A stretch of DNA of 64,000 nt from Phylloscopus collybita (GCA_027886175.1 JAJNNQ010000023.1:5690501-5754500), one strand, 5' to 3'; numbered from the stretch's first letter, positions 49,261 to 62,114 are shown. Notes: a model not told the origin generated them from the letters alone. Numbers and translations are program-made.

Positions 49261-52019
49261 TTCTCTCTGGGGACCCACTGTCTTTCTGCACCCTTCCTGC
49301 TGAGTGCCCTCTCTTGTGCTGTCCCTGAGTCCAAAGCATTATCTTGTGCTGCTCTCTGCTGCCTTCATCTAATGGGTTTTACCTCGACAGTCTGCCTGCC
49401 ATCTGCTCTTCAGCCTCAGAACATCTCACCCTCAGGCCTCTCCATGGAATCCTTCCTTGTCGGGTCTGCTTCCTGCCAGCCAGTCCTTCGCTTGGCAGTG
49501 TTGTCTTTTGCCGGCACTCGATGGTCTTTTCCTCCCTCTGTGCACTGCAAGTGTAGTTAATCTTTTTAACTAAAAAAGTTAAAAACTAAAATGCAGCCAC
49601 CTGATGCATTTGGAACAATGATGAAAGTAGCTGTAGCTGTAAGTGTGATACAGAAAGAGCAGATCTTTCAGTGTTGCCTGTTACAGGCGGGGGGCAGTAC
49701 TATTAATGAATAACCACGATATTGTTGTTTTAAAAAAAAGTCATCTACTTGTCCTTATACAAATGAAGAAGATATTACTTACATTATCTGTGCATGGTAG
49801 CATGATTTGAACACTGCCAACAAGAATCAGAGTACGACAAGAAAACACTGTTTTAATTAACTTAGTGATAAATGGGAAATCTTGGCCAGCAAAATTAAAA
49901 GACCATCAGATCATTGTGTCCTTTAGCACGGTTTGTTCCTCAGTACACCTGGGAAGAGCAAGCTTGAATTTTTTTATACTTCTCACATCCAATGATCAGT
50001 GACTCGTGTTTTGATCCTAGAGACCTAGAGTTGTCTCAATTGTTTGTGAAGAAGAACGTTGTTTAAATTATGACAACCTTTAACAGAGATATTGCATAGC
50101 ATTTTCTGGCCTGAAAAATCTCTCTTTCATTTAAGGAGATTAAAGAGCCATTATTTGAAAGGCATGCTTGCCTGATTTGTTCTCTGCATCCCTGTGTTTA
50201 TTCAGAAGGGATTATCTGCAACCAGTGACACAGAATAATAATGTACAGTGACAGAAGCTATATTGACTCCAGAAATTTTCCCAAATCTCTGGAGAGAGCT
50301 GAACAGAAATAACAATTTTTTTAAAGCATGCATACTGCTTAAAAACAATGTTGTTTTTTTTTCCTTCTACAGAATTTATAATTAGATTTTTAGGCAAATA
50401 TGGAGAATAAACAATAAGAAGAGGTGGATGTGAAGCAAGTAATGGGTTTTGCCTGTAAAAGCACAGGTTGGTTATTTTCTTTTTAAACTAAAAGCGGGCA
50501 AATCGGACACAGCAGTTAATATTGTTAATAAAAAAGAAGGCTGAACTGTGCCTTGACTTATATGCATATCTTGAAGAAAAGAGAAATATGTGTGCAGCTT
50601 GCAGGGTGGAGGGAATAAACACTTCTTTCTTGATTTCTGTCTGCACATAATTCTTGTTTAATATAACTACTGTCAGCAGCAGTAACAGTCTCTTTGGGAT
50701 TATTCTCTGCTTAAAATGGTAATTGTTGTAAAGTGCTGTAAACTGTGCTGGGTCCAACTACATTTATAATGTAGAGATGGCTGGGTAAGTTTAAAATTTT
50801 TTTTTTTTTTTAGTTACTGTGGGTGATCTGGGCAAGACACTGGAATTCATCAAAGGTTACTAAATGTTTGATGTTAATGTGGTGTATATGCAATTTCATT
50901 TTAAGCCAGTTCAGGAGTTTTACGTAGAGCATGTCCTTTGGGAATGGAAGGAGGAGCTTGAACCCAGCAATTGCCTCTTTGCCAGGCTGAGCTGGATACT
51001 GATCACAGTCAGCATTCATTCTTCTGATCTGCCTTGCCCTTAAGGTCTTGGGGATGAACAAGGGTGGTGTAAAAATGCATGTCTAGACTACACTGAGACA
51101 GCACTTCTGGTAGACTTGGTTTGTATGTGAAAGTGCTGGTTTTAGGATTCAGATTACATCAGGTGAACTGTAAATTTAAAAGCAAAATCTAGCAGAATAT
51201 GAAAGTGAATATGCATTTAGCTGTTTGTCACTCTCCAGTTTTAGTTCAGAGTTTTGTCTCTGTAGGTATTATATGATCAGTCTTATCAAATGCAATGGTC
51301 ATTCAGCTACCCCAAAAAAACTGTAATATAGAGTTGAAAGTAAATAGAAGGTTGCAGAACAGCACAATAGCAATTGCACAATCTAGGTTTGTTTAGCTGT
51401 GTGACAGGCTGCAGCAAACCTGTTAAGTCTTTAAGGGATTAATGCAAAGCTTCAAAGGTTCAGTGTATCATTACAGAATGGTCTTGGGAGCAGTATCAGC
51501 TCCTCAGATTTGTTTGAAATCCTGACGTTACTGGTATTCTTCCACCAGATCTGAGAGAACCTTTTTTGTTGATAGCAATTAAAAGTATTAGGAGAGGAGG
51601 GGAAAAGATACAGAGCTGCTTCTATTTTTAAATGTATCTAAAAGATCAGATTTCTGCTGGTCAGACCTGGTTTTGCAATTTTTTTCTCATGTAGGAGAAA
51701 TTTGGGGGTGGAGGAGGAACTCAGTTATACTTAAGTGGAAGTCTTGCACTACTTTTTCAGCAGATCCTCTATATTCTGTATGCAACTAACCTTTTGAAGG
51801 ATTGTTTTGGGAAATAAGATAAACTGTTATAATTGGTTTCCACTAACTTATGAGAAAAAGATGTTATGGTGCCTGTTTCTTTAGGAAATTACAGCATCGT
51901 CTAGTAATGGTTACGTGTTATTGTTCAAAAAATTTTACATGTGGATCTCTCATGCTTTTTCATGTAAATTTACTTTTGTTTACAGCTCTAGGAATAGTCA
52001 CATAGGTCATCTGCCTGAG
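49261..52019. other. No gene recognised
   Basis: AT-rich. I looked for coiled-coil exons matching the CCDC57 N-terminal half and found none. Confidence 0.5.
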
Positions 52020-52083
52020 GATTATGTGAACTTCACATGGAGCAAAAGATTCAAGAACTGGAAGATGCTGATGTCAAAAACTG
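52020..52083 (+). other. Possible CCDC57 exon
   Basis: The frame reads LCELHMEQKIQELEDADVKN, a coiled-coil-like stretch resembling the human region with IQTLQEEEVKL (from memory). A donor TG|GTATAAG would leave phase 2, which fits the next exon at 53696. However the likely acceptor (ctgcctgag) is weak, and the stronger acceptor at 51985 would place three stops in this frame. Another frame from that acceptor is open and also phase-compatible via the GTAATG donor, but does not look like coiled coil. Confidence 0.3.
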
Positions 52084-53695
52084 GTATAAGAATGTTGGAC
52101 AAGTAATGTTATGTTGCTGCAGTGCCACCTAGCAATCATTTTTTCAATTATTTTTAAATTAGCATGTTCTGGTTTAACATTTCTATAGTTGTATAAGCTT
52201 TTTTTTTTTTTGCCTGTAGTTTAATTCCTCTAAAAATCGATTACAGTTGTAATTACAATTTAGAAAATTTTGCACTGCTTGTGTAGTAGGTGTTGCTTTG
52301 CTTGTTTGACAGCTGCCCCTTGTAAGGAATTGCTAAGAATATGTTTAGTAATGTGAGATTGAGTAAGATTATTTTATGAGTTTATGAATTTATTTTATGA
52401 ATTTATGAATTTAACTGCTAAATTCATACAGGAAACCTTGAAACTACAGGAAAGGTCAGCATCTAGAAAGCAGAGGTAGCCTTAGGCAAGATGGATAAAT
52501 GTACACTGTTTATCATACTCCTAATTACAAGGCACTTTCCCCCCCCCCCTTCTGCTTCTTATATTTGTATCATTTCACCATAAAAGGATCATCTTACTAA
52601 CACTGAAATTTGATCTTCAACTGTGATACCCTAGGGGAGGCATTATACCACCTCTTTCTATATAACAAACTTTAAAGAACAGCAAAACTTTCCTTCTTTG
52701 TTTTTGTATAAAAATGTTTTTGATAGTGGAGTTACTTTTACTAATTTACATATGAATGTGTTTAGTCATTACAACTAGAGCACCTAATTTCTGTCCTGCC
52801 AACCAAACCCATATATAATATAAATGGAAGTGGTACTGGTAAGCAGCTGCATCTTCCACCCAACACCTGCCAATCCAAGTCTCGCTGCCCTCAGTGTAGT
52901 AATCCTGCTAAAATAATGAATCTTCATCCAGGACTAGAAGACACATTATGAACCCAAAGAAGTATGAGAACCTGAAGAATATTTGATAACTGGCTTGGTT
53001 TGGAATTGCTTTGTGGTGCATTCTGTGGTTGAACTGCAGTGATAAAGCTGAACAGCTGCTGTCCACAAGCATAAGGCTACATCACCTAATACACGTGATT
53101 TCTCTCACCACACTGGAGAAGAGAAGAAGTTATCTCCATTGTTTATGCTTACAACTAAAGATGCACATCTTCCATGCTTGCTGCTAGATTTCCTGCAGTT
53201 ATTCCCCCTAATCTAACATGATTTTGTATCAATTAGACAAAATCCCTTGTGGTCTCATTCTCTTGTTTTCAGTTGTAATTTATCAATTTAATTCATCAAA
53301 GTAGTTTTTCTCAAACACTTTAAAATACTTTATCAGTTTAACCACAGGATGGCAGCTCATGGCAATAATTTAGTTTTCTGGAAAACTTGTGACTTCTTTA
53401 TGAACAGTTTTTCATGCACTTACAAAGCATAGGTGTTGTGAAGCAAGATGGACCTTCAGGGACTACTGAGCTCTAAGCAGTTAAAATGCTTTTGCTCAGT
53501 AAAATGCTAAGAGTAGAACAGAACAAAATAAAATAGATAATTTGTAAAAAAGAACAAGAAAAGAAGATGAGGACAATAAACAAAGCTGGATTAAACAAAA
53601 CAAAACCAGACACAAACAAACAAACAAAAAATATCCACAAAACATCTTTAATATTTATTCTGCTGAAATCAACAGCTTTGCTCTGTGTATCATAG

Positions 53696-56600
53696 GTCTA
53701 ACCAACACCAGTCTCTGGCAGCTGAGCGAGAATGGATTCTGAAACAGAGTAAGATGCAAACAGAACTGAACTGGCAGCCACTCTGTGAGAATGCTGGATG
53801 TAGTTGGTATCAGAAATCAGAGGATCAAGCACACAGCCTGTCTTCATTGAGAGAGGAGGTGAGAGTTTCAAATTAACACTGTTTAAGAATCATCTATAGC
53901 ACAGAGAGCTATGGAGTCTTCCCACCATGGTGTTTCTCAGGGAAATATGTCTTCAGCTTTCTTTCAAAAATCTGTAAAACAGTAGTTCTGTATTGTACAC
54001 AGCAATTCATCACATGTATTTTATCAGACACCAGATTAATTTTCATGAACAATCTCTAATAGTGGCCTTTTCTACCTTTCCATGTAATCAAGTTGTCTTG
54101 AGAGATGTTTTTTCCTTTGCCATTGCAGCAAAAAAAGAAAGATGTCTCTTAGAGCAGCCCCAGGGCAGAAAAAATTTCAGATTACAGTACCACTTGAATT
54201 CTGTTAAGGGAACAATATTAGTTCTGAAAAGCTTTCGGGAATTTTTGTATGGGAAAAATACCCCTAGTTTGTGTAGTGTACAAACTTTATTAGACAATGG
54301 TCTAAAAATTCTCAATGCCCAGTTGCCCTGAACTCACAATTACAGAGGAAACACTTGTTTGGGAAGTTCAGAATGCTGGGATTTACTCTGGTGTTTTATT
54401 TTATCATTGTCTTTCCAAAATGATTCATAGGCATCAATAGCTGTAGCATGTGAACACATGAGGGAGATAAATCAGCATTTTCCATTTCACATAAAGAAGA
54501 TAAGAAAATGATGCTAAATTATTTGTCTGTTAGGGCAGTTTTTGACAGAGAAAAAAGGGATGTGCTTAAGTCCCTGTGCTATGTTTGAAAGTATCTTTGA
54601 TTTCCTTAGTTTTCTTTACACTTCCCTTTTCCTTTCCTTACCTTTCCTTTTCTTTTATCCCTTTGTTGTTCAGCTACTGATCCTCTACCTCCCCTCCTTT
54701 CCTTCCATCCCAGGCTGAAGGTGATCTACAGAAAACAGACTACAGGTTGCATGAAGTGAAGACTGTTCTTTCTGCTTTGACTGTTGAGAGAGAACAGACA
54801 ACACAAGCATCATTTAATCACAGTATTTCACCTGAAGGGGAGAAACAGGTTAGACAACACTTAATGTAGACATGGATAAATTCAAAATACAGACATATCT
54901 AGCCTAGAATACACATAGATTAGGTGTCACAGACTTAATTATGCCTCTCATTCATTACTCACTGGCAAAAGGAGCAAGCTGGGTATAGACAATTGCTCCA
55001 AAACGTGACAACATATTGTACCATCATAGCAATCCCATGGAAGGAGTTAATTTCTGGAGCCTCATTCCTGAGGTTCTGTATCAGTTGCAGTTCAGGGTAG
55101 ATTTTAAAGTTGTAAAGTTAAAATTGTAAGGCAACATTTAAAAATACTTATATGTCAGCTGTTTAAAATATTTAATGTCTTGTATTTGAGTATCATTAGC
55201 TAGTTTTCCTTTCATTGCTACCTCTTAAAATGCATGCATTTTAAAAAGCCATTCAAAATTGCAAATGTAATGCTGGTTTGAAGTCACACTGAAAAATAAT
55301 GCATTAAGAATAGAAAACTGTCTTTGGTAAAAGAGTGAAAGTAAAGTGTATGCTGCAGTGCACTCTACTGGGTGGCTCAACAGTGACCAGTTCAGAGCAT
55401 ATTACCACAGCTGGCTAAGAAAAAGCAGTGCTAAGCAAGCCTATTAGTTCCTGAATACAGAGAGTATTGTATTCAGAAAGATACTTTTTGGAGACAATTT
55501 TTATTATAGATAAAAGTAGACTGCTAGCAAAACCTAGCTATCAAGCAAGTAGTTCTTCCAATTTTATTTCAATCTGGACTCATTAAGCTAATTGATCATT
55601 GAGATACCAGCAGAATCAGAGCTGGGCACAGTTTCTTCTTTATGTTCTTATATTCTTCTTTACAGTCACTGTTCTCTTCAAGTGTGGTTGACAAGACTGT
55701 CTTCACTGTCATTCTTTTTTTTGTTGTTGTTAAAAAACTCTGGCTTTTGCACTTTTGGCATGGAGAATAAGCAGTACCCACCTCAGCAAAACCTTTTTGG
55801 TCTTCTTCCTTTTTATGGGAAGGGACAGGTTTAATAAACTAAATAACAAAATTTAAAAGTCTATTATTCTGGTCTAGAACCTTTTCTGTACAAAATGAAG
55901 TGTAAGCAAACAGAAGAAAATTGACTAAGACATTTGTGTTGAGTCCTCTTAAAGAAGGAATAGTACACTGGCTAGTCTCTGGTTCAGATGACTGAAGAAG
56001 AAAGATTAAAATTTAAATATACTCTAGTACAATATCTTCAGTATACATGTCCTTTCTTCAAATTGGTCTGAGATCCCGCCAGTGTTCTAGACCCATTTCC
56101 ACTTACAAAAATCTGGAGCAGTTGTATTTCTGGTTTAAACTGTGATGGTTCCTGTGTATATTGCAGGTTGAGATGAAATCCTGGGCCCCAAAATTCACAT
56201 CTGGGTGTTGCATTGCTATCTACTGGTGCCTTTCCCTGACTCACCTTAACAGCCTCAGAGAGATTGTAAAAGCAGAATAGTTATTATTCTCATCTTTTAA
56301 GAAGCCTGTTCTGTAAGGGCAGACTCAACCACAGGAGAAAGAAACTGCAGGACAGCTGTTTCTGTTTTATGCCAGGGAACTTTCATTTGAAGGCCATTAG
56401 CATTCCAGATGTGACTTTCAGGTCACACTTGCAGAACAGACTTATGACTGGGAAAATAAGGGGGCTGAAGGAAGTGGGGAGTGATGGAGAAGATGGAAAC
56501 AGAGTAGTGTTTGAGGCTGTGCAAGGCATAAATGTTGAGACTGAAGTATTTTGCTGAAGTGTCTTAAGCACCTCATGGATTGCCATTCCTTCTGAAGAGG

Positions 56601-59600
56601 CAAAACTACTGCTTTGCTAATCCTAATTTAAGATTAGGGTTAAATATAAAGAAATGTTCATGGTGTCACTGTCCCTGGATGTGTTTAAAAAAAGACTGGA
56701 TGTGGCACTCAGTGCCATGGTTTAGTTGATGAGGAGGTGCTAGGTAATAGGTTGGACTAGATGATCTTAAAGGTCTTTTCCAACCTAGTTCATTCTGTGA
56801 TTCTGTTTTAGCAACATTTTGATACAAATACTCAAAAGACATTTCATGGTCTTTTCCTTGTGAAAAACATCTGATCTGAAGGGCTTGTGAATTAGGATTT
56901 GTTTAGTGACTGTAGGAGTATATATTCCTCTATTGCATGGCTTTCTGATATTCCTGTATCAAATAATATCTGCATTTCTTAAATGGATGATGGCACATGT
57001 TTCTGTCAATGAAAGAAGATTTTACAGGGATAGAATCTAAATTCTATATTATCTATTTGGATGAAACCACAGCTGTAATACATTACCATTGATCAAATGA
57101 AACATTTAAAAATCCTTGCAGACAAACTTTGAATAAAGAAACAACAAAAGTAAATAATATTGGGACCCTAATGTTCTGGTCTTTATATCCCATTGGTCCT
57201 ACTACTTATCTTTTCCTGAAGAATGTGCTGCAATTTCAAGTGACCAGGAAATGTGTTTTCCAATCAATGTCTGTGTTTTCTAGATATTGTCCATTGTCTA
57301 GGTTAGGTGGGTGTAGGCCATACCCTCCTTCCCCCTTTTTTTGGTTTAGCAGAGCATATCCAGCTTCTTTATGCTTACTGGGGGTTGGGAGGGGTGGGTT
57401 TTTTTGTTTTGTTGGGATTTTTTTGGTGTTTCTGTTTATTTGTGTTTGGTTTTGGTGTTGTTGTTTTGGGGTTTTGTTTGTTTGTAGTTGTTTTTTTTCC
57501 CCGGGAATTTTCTTCCTCTTTGTTGTCAGAGAGATGGTGAAGAGACAGGGATCCAGAGACCTTCCAGAGATCCAGATCCATTGTAATGGTTCTGGGCGGA
57601 AGGGGGGGAAGGGGGGGAGAGGGCAGAGTTATTTTGGCAGTTTCTTAGCTGGGGGTGGGCAGTCTTTGCCCGGGTGGGAGCAGAGACAGCCGTGTGGTTT
57701 TTCTTTGCCTTGGATCTCTCCTGCACAGCGGTTTTTCAACACTTCCGTGGAGCTCCGCCTGCCGCCAGCTTCTGAGTCTGTTGCTTGCAAGAGAGAAACG
57801 GAGTCTCAGCTTCTCCATTGACTGGGACTTCGCCGGCTGCCAGCGCCGAGGGAGACCCGCCCAGTCCACGTGGGTGTTTGGGGAAATCATTCCCTCTGCC
57901 CCCTCCCGCAAGCGCCTCATGAAGAACCTCCTGAAGCTGGAGGAGCGCGTTCGCCGGAGCCCTTCTCTGCAGGGTGGTGCGACATCCCTGCCTCCCTCCG
58001 CAGCGCGTACCGGCTGCCGTTAGCGATGCCGAAGACCGATCAGCGCTCGCGTGGAGGAGTCAGCGCTCCTTCCCGCCCTCACCGGAGCTCCATCGCCACC
58101 GGGGCGGTCCCGCTCTCCCAGCCGGGCCCACGGCGGAGTCACCGCAGCCCCCGGCCTCGGCACCGGCCTGCAGCGCCGCCTGTCGGCTGCCGTCGTGACT
58201 ACACCAAAGGGAAATGCTTGATGGGTGGGAAAACGCTGTCACCGGGTTTTCATCCTGTCGTTGCTGTTGGGTTTTGTTTTGTGTTGTTTTATATACATAT
58301 ATTTATATATAGTCCAGTAAAGAACTGTTATTTCTTTTTCTATTCTTCGCCTGGAAGCCTCGTAATTTCGAAGTCATAATAATTTGGAAGGAGGGGGTGA
58401 TCTTTCCATTCCAGGGACATTCCTGTCTGCCTTGGCAAATATGTCTTTTAAACCAGGACAATGTTATTGTCAACAGATGATCTCCAATGACACTTTCAAG
58501 AATTTGACAGGTCAGAAAGGGGACCTGTCAAATTTATGGGCTCAACAGCAGCTGTTACTGCTGTTGAGCCCATAAATTCCTTAAGGAGAGGGATTATCTG
58601 CACATGGAAGAGAGATAAACCACACTTGCAGAACAACAGTTATGTGCATCTCCTCCTATGATGTTCTCAGTACAGCACTTCTTTCCCTGGCAAATCCTCA
58701 ATAAACAAACACATTTATTCTCCTTCTATGGTACTTTTCTCCTGCATGTGTTCATGGGTTGAAAGTATTGGGATCTGTGTGTGTGGTAGTGTGGAGAGAA
58801 TATGTGTTGCTTATTAATGAAGGGTTCTTTTCGTTTTGTACTTTTATTTTCCAGATATCTCTGTATGGTGATGGAAGTTCTCTGTGTAAAGATCTCCCTC
58901 CTTTGGAAATAAAAAAGCTGCAGGAACAGAATGCCAGCCTTCGGGCTGCTATTGCACAAATGAGGAAAGAAATGGAGAGCCTTGATGAGCAGATCTCGTC
59001 TTCCCTTTCTCTAACAAAAGACAGACAGCTTGCAGAGCAAGGTGACAACTCTTGACAAAGAACTTTAAATTCCGTTGAGAAAGTTTAGCAGTCAGGGTCA
59101 CAACCTATGAGGGCTACCCAATCCACAAGTGTGTAAAAATTGTTATTGTGGGCTTCTCAAGATTGCACCATACTCAAGCACACAGTAGTGGGAGATTCTG
59201 TATTACAAATTACTGCAAAACAATTATTAGTGAAAACAAATACACACGCACACACTATAGGTCACTACAAAATTATCAGTAGAAAAACAATCATGTATAT
59301 ATTTTGCATGAGTAAAGCAATTATATGTATATTACAGGTTATGACAGAATTCCTGATAGTGAAGCCAGTATGTAGTATCACAGAATGGTTTGGATTGGAA
59401 GGGATCTTTGAAGATCTCCTAGTCCAAACCCCCCTGCCACAGGGGTTTACAGTATATCTACTGAAGTGGTATACAAGGGGAGGTTCAGGGGGAACTTACC
59501 ACTGTCTACAACTACCTCAAAGGGAGCTGTCGTGAGGTGGGGATCAATCTCTCTTTCCTGGTAAGAAGCAATAGGACAATAGAAATTGCCTCAAGTTATG

Positions 59601-61990
59601 CCAGTGGAGGTTTAGATTGGATATTAGGAGAAATATCTTTTTGAAAAGGCTTATTCAAGCGTTGGCACAGTTTGCCCAGGGAAATGGTTGAGTCACCATC
59701 TCTGGATGTGTTTAAAAGGCATGTATGTGTGGGCATTTGAGGACATGCTTTAGTGGTGGACTTGGCAGTGTTAGGTTCCTGATTCAACTGGATGATTTTA
59801 AAGGTCTTTTCCAACCTAAATCTGTGGTTCTGTGATTCTGTAACTAGACATTTATGAGACAGTGTTCTGAAGTAGCTCTTGCTATGAAAGCCTAAACTCT
59901 CTATAAATACATATAAATTCATATTATATTCCTCTTTTAGGTTCATTGAGCACAAACAAAATTTCAACTGGAACCACACTGAGCAACATCAAAGTCAGTT
60001 CAACTAAGTTGGATTGTATAGTAAACCCAAACACAGAAGAGGTATTGTGAGGTTTAAAGGACCTAAAAATATCTGTATGTATGTGCGTGTGTGTGTAATT
60101 AAATACCTAGTGTATTATTTTTGAGTAAATACTATAAACTGAAGAAATATGTGCTTATGTGATTGGTCAGATGAGAGCCAGCAAAGATTTTTCAGGCAAA
60201 CTTATTCTTTCTAGGCAATAAATTTTCAGTACTCATACCCTGGCACAAGTCACTTCTGATCTTGCAAGCCAGTCTTAATGGTTTTTTTTTCCCACTTGCA
60301 AATGCTTAAGCCACTGGGTATCACCTGAGATAACTGTTCAGTGAATGATGACTATTTAAATGGATATCAAAAAGTCTCCTCTTTGTGGGCTGAAAGAAGA
60401 CAGTGTATAGGTTTTGAAAAACAAGGATGTGATCTTTTGGGTATATACCTTATCATTATGTATATGTGCAGGTGGACTCAGGTTGGCAGAGACAAAACAG
60501 ATTATAAAATCTTTACTTTTCAGTAAATGTTTTAAGTCATATCCACCCCTTTTGTTTGTATGTACAAATGATTAAACCATGTACACAATGAGTAAACAAT
60601 GTACACAATGAGTAAACAAAGAAGGATGTGTAGCAGATTGCTATTTGGTGTAAAGAGGTTTTTTCCACATTTTATCTTAAAATTAAGTGCTCTTTAGTTT
60701 ACAGTTATACCGTGTTTATCCAATGTGTATTATTTTACACTTACAGTTTACAATATCTGTGGGAATGTCTCAGGCTATTACAGTGTTTTGCTCCATGGTT
60801 TAATTTGCCCTATACTGCTAACAAAATTTTGAAAATGGGCCCTTAAAAATTGACTGTAGCCTTCAGTTTTACACTTTTTCTTCAACTGACCCCTCGTGCG
60901 TATTTGTACAAATCTCTGAACCTGCAGACCTCACTTTCAAAATATTCATTATTAGCACTATTTGTTTTATTCAGGGGCCAGAACCCAAAGTTCTTGAAGA
61001 AAGCATGATATATTTTGGACAACAGCTGCCTGATGTAGGTACTGGTGTTGGTTGTCAGTATTGTATCAAACACACTCTACGAGGAATGCAAAATAAACTC
61101 AAGGAAGCAGCAAGAAAAATCTCAATTCTGAGCCAAGAAAAGCAGCAACTGATTGAAATGGGAAACAGACTCAGGGCAGAACTTGGAATGGTGTTAAAGG
61201 AAGGTAAATCTATTCTAAAGAAAAGTGCTAGCTTATATATTTAGAATAAAATTGGGGAACCTGTTCATCCATTGAGCTGGAGAAAGCTAGGCTTCATTAT
61301 TAAAAAAAAAGGTGCTGGACCCAACTGATCCTTGATCTGCATAGCTCATGTGAGACTGATCCTTGCAAGTAGGATTATCCTGTGATAGGAGATGCTAAGA
61401 TAGAACAATGAGAGTGTATGTAGTGACTTTTATTGATAAACATCTTAGATGAAGAACTCCCTGGTTCCTACCATGTCAGTCTGGGAACTGGAACTTTACT
61501 TTAAGACTTTGTTTATGAGCAGAAAAGAGGTAGTGTATCTCTTGGAATAAAAACTAATGCTTTAGGAAAGTGGAAGAGAAAGCAGAACAGGCTTACTATA
61601 GAGTAAACTTGAATTAAGAGTATATATAATGTAAAAAGATTTCACTGTGGATATTTAAGGTCCATAGTTTTTCTGGCAGTGTAGCAAAGGAAAAAAGCAA
61701 GAGGCCCATTTCTGCATAGCATTGAAATCATCTGCAATGAGAAGGCCTGTGTTCTGTGGTTCATTTATACCTGCTGTTAAACACTGGAAATGTAATATTG
61801 TTGACAAAATATCAACAAAGAATGCCTTCCTCAGTATATTCTCTCCTTTATAGGACTCTGGCATCCTGTTAGTTCTAAACACTGCACAGCTTGTATTGTC
61901 TCTGGTAGTCTTCTTCCAAGAGAACTTGTCAAAAGAACACAATGTCAGCTATCAGTTCTAAAGCATCTACAGCAGAGACTCGCAACACAG
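53696..61990 (+). CDS. CCDC57: Coiled-coil domain protein 57, six exons, partial
   Basis: Exons: 53696-53858, 54714-54848, 58855-59041, 59941-60041, 60975-61203, 61854-61990. All join in compatible phases (952 nt, about 317 codons, no stop). The first gives SNQHQSLAAEREWIL and KSEDQAHSLSSLREE; the second KTVLSALTVEREQTTQA; the third LEIKKLQEQNASLRAAIAQM then RKEMESLDEQI, the best match to human CCDC57; the fourth is low-complexity and poorly conserved; the fifth has MQNKLKEAARKISILSQEK then NRLRAEL; the sixth ends LKHLQQRLATQ. CCDC57 is a centriolar-satellite and microtubule-associated coiled-coil protein involved in centriole duplication and mitosis. Synteny with SLC16A3 supports the call. 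The gene continues past the window (last exon ends in phase 0). About 430 N-terminal residues of the human protein have no counterpart seen upstream. Confidence 0.88.
56660..56812 (+). mobile_element. CR1 3'-end fragment
   Basis: Sense CR1 tail: tggatgtgtttaaaaaaag, ttggactagatgatcttaaa, ggtcttttccaacc and tgattctg follow in the usual order. It lies in the CCDC57 intron between 54848 and 58855. Confidence 0.92.
57395..57500 (+). repeat. T/G-rich low-complexity tract
   Basis: Runs of TTTG, TTTTTTGG and GTTGTT without C for most of its length. It gives a poly-Phe/Val/Cys frame that is not a gene. Confidence 0.85.
57590..58260. promoter_or_regulatory. Internal CpG island in CCDC57
   Basis: A GC- and CpG-rich block inside the 4-kb intron before the 58855 exon, opening with G-runs (57600-57622: three runs of seven or three G). 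It may be an alternative promoter. A frame at 57655-58023 contains MKNLLKLEERVRRSPSLQ, but nothing I recognise. Confidence 0.55.
58501..58578. repeat. Two adjacent perfect palindromes sharing a boundary
   Basis: Palindrome 1: arms 58501-58513 and 58522-58534 (13 bp), spacer 58514-58521. Palindrome 2: arms 58531-58551 and 58558-58578 (21 bp), spacer 58552-58557. The right arm of the first and the left arm of the second overlap by AATT (58531-58534), so the two hairpins compete at the junction. No mismatches. It lies 276 bp upstream of the CCDC57 exon at 58855. Confidence 0.97.
59376..59450 (-). mobile_element. CR1 3'-end fragment (antisense)
   Basis: The + strand reads tatcacagaatggtttggat then tggaagggatc and tagtccaaaccccc, the reverse complement of a CR1 tail. 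Confidence 0.85.
59460..59842 (+). mobile_element. CR1 3' fragment (sense)
   Basis: CR1 ORF2 C-terminal remnant (ctctacaactacctcaaagg-like, ttgcctcaagttatgccag) followed by the tail gatgattttaaaggtctttt and tgtgattctg. It directly abuts an opposite CR1 tail. Confidence 0.92.
60579..60618 (+). repeat. Perfect 20-bp tandem duplication
   Basis: Two identical copies of atgtacacaatgagtaaaca, 60579-60598 and 60599-60618. Confidence 0.95.
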
Positions 61991-62114
61991 GTATTTTTAT
62001 GCTGTTTGAAATCTAGCCATAATAAGCCATTAAGCCAGTTCTGATTCCATGAATATAACTTAAAATTCTGCATTTAAATTACTCTTACTGAGTTTAGTTC
62101 TAATCTATCTTTGG

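Noticed and set aside
48798..49560. Frames of 147-178 codons near the 48.8-kb CpG island
   Set aside because: Same GC effect; no match to CCDC57 or any family I know.
57129..57821. 230-codon frame
   Set aside because: It crosses the T/G-rich low-complexity tract and G-runs; the composition is Phe/Cys/Gly-biased with no domain.
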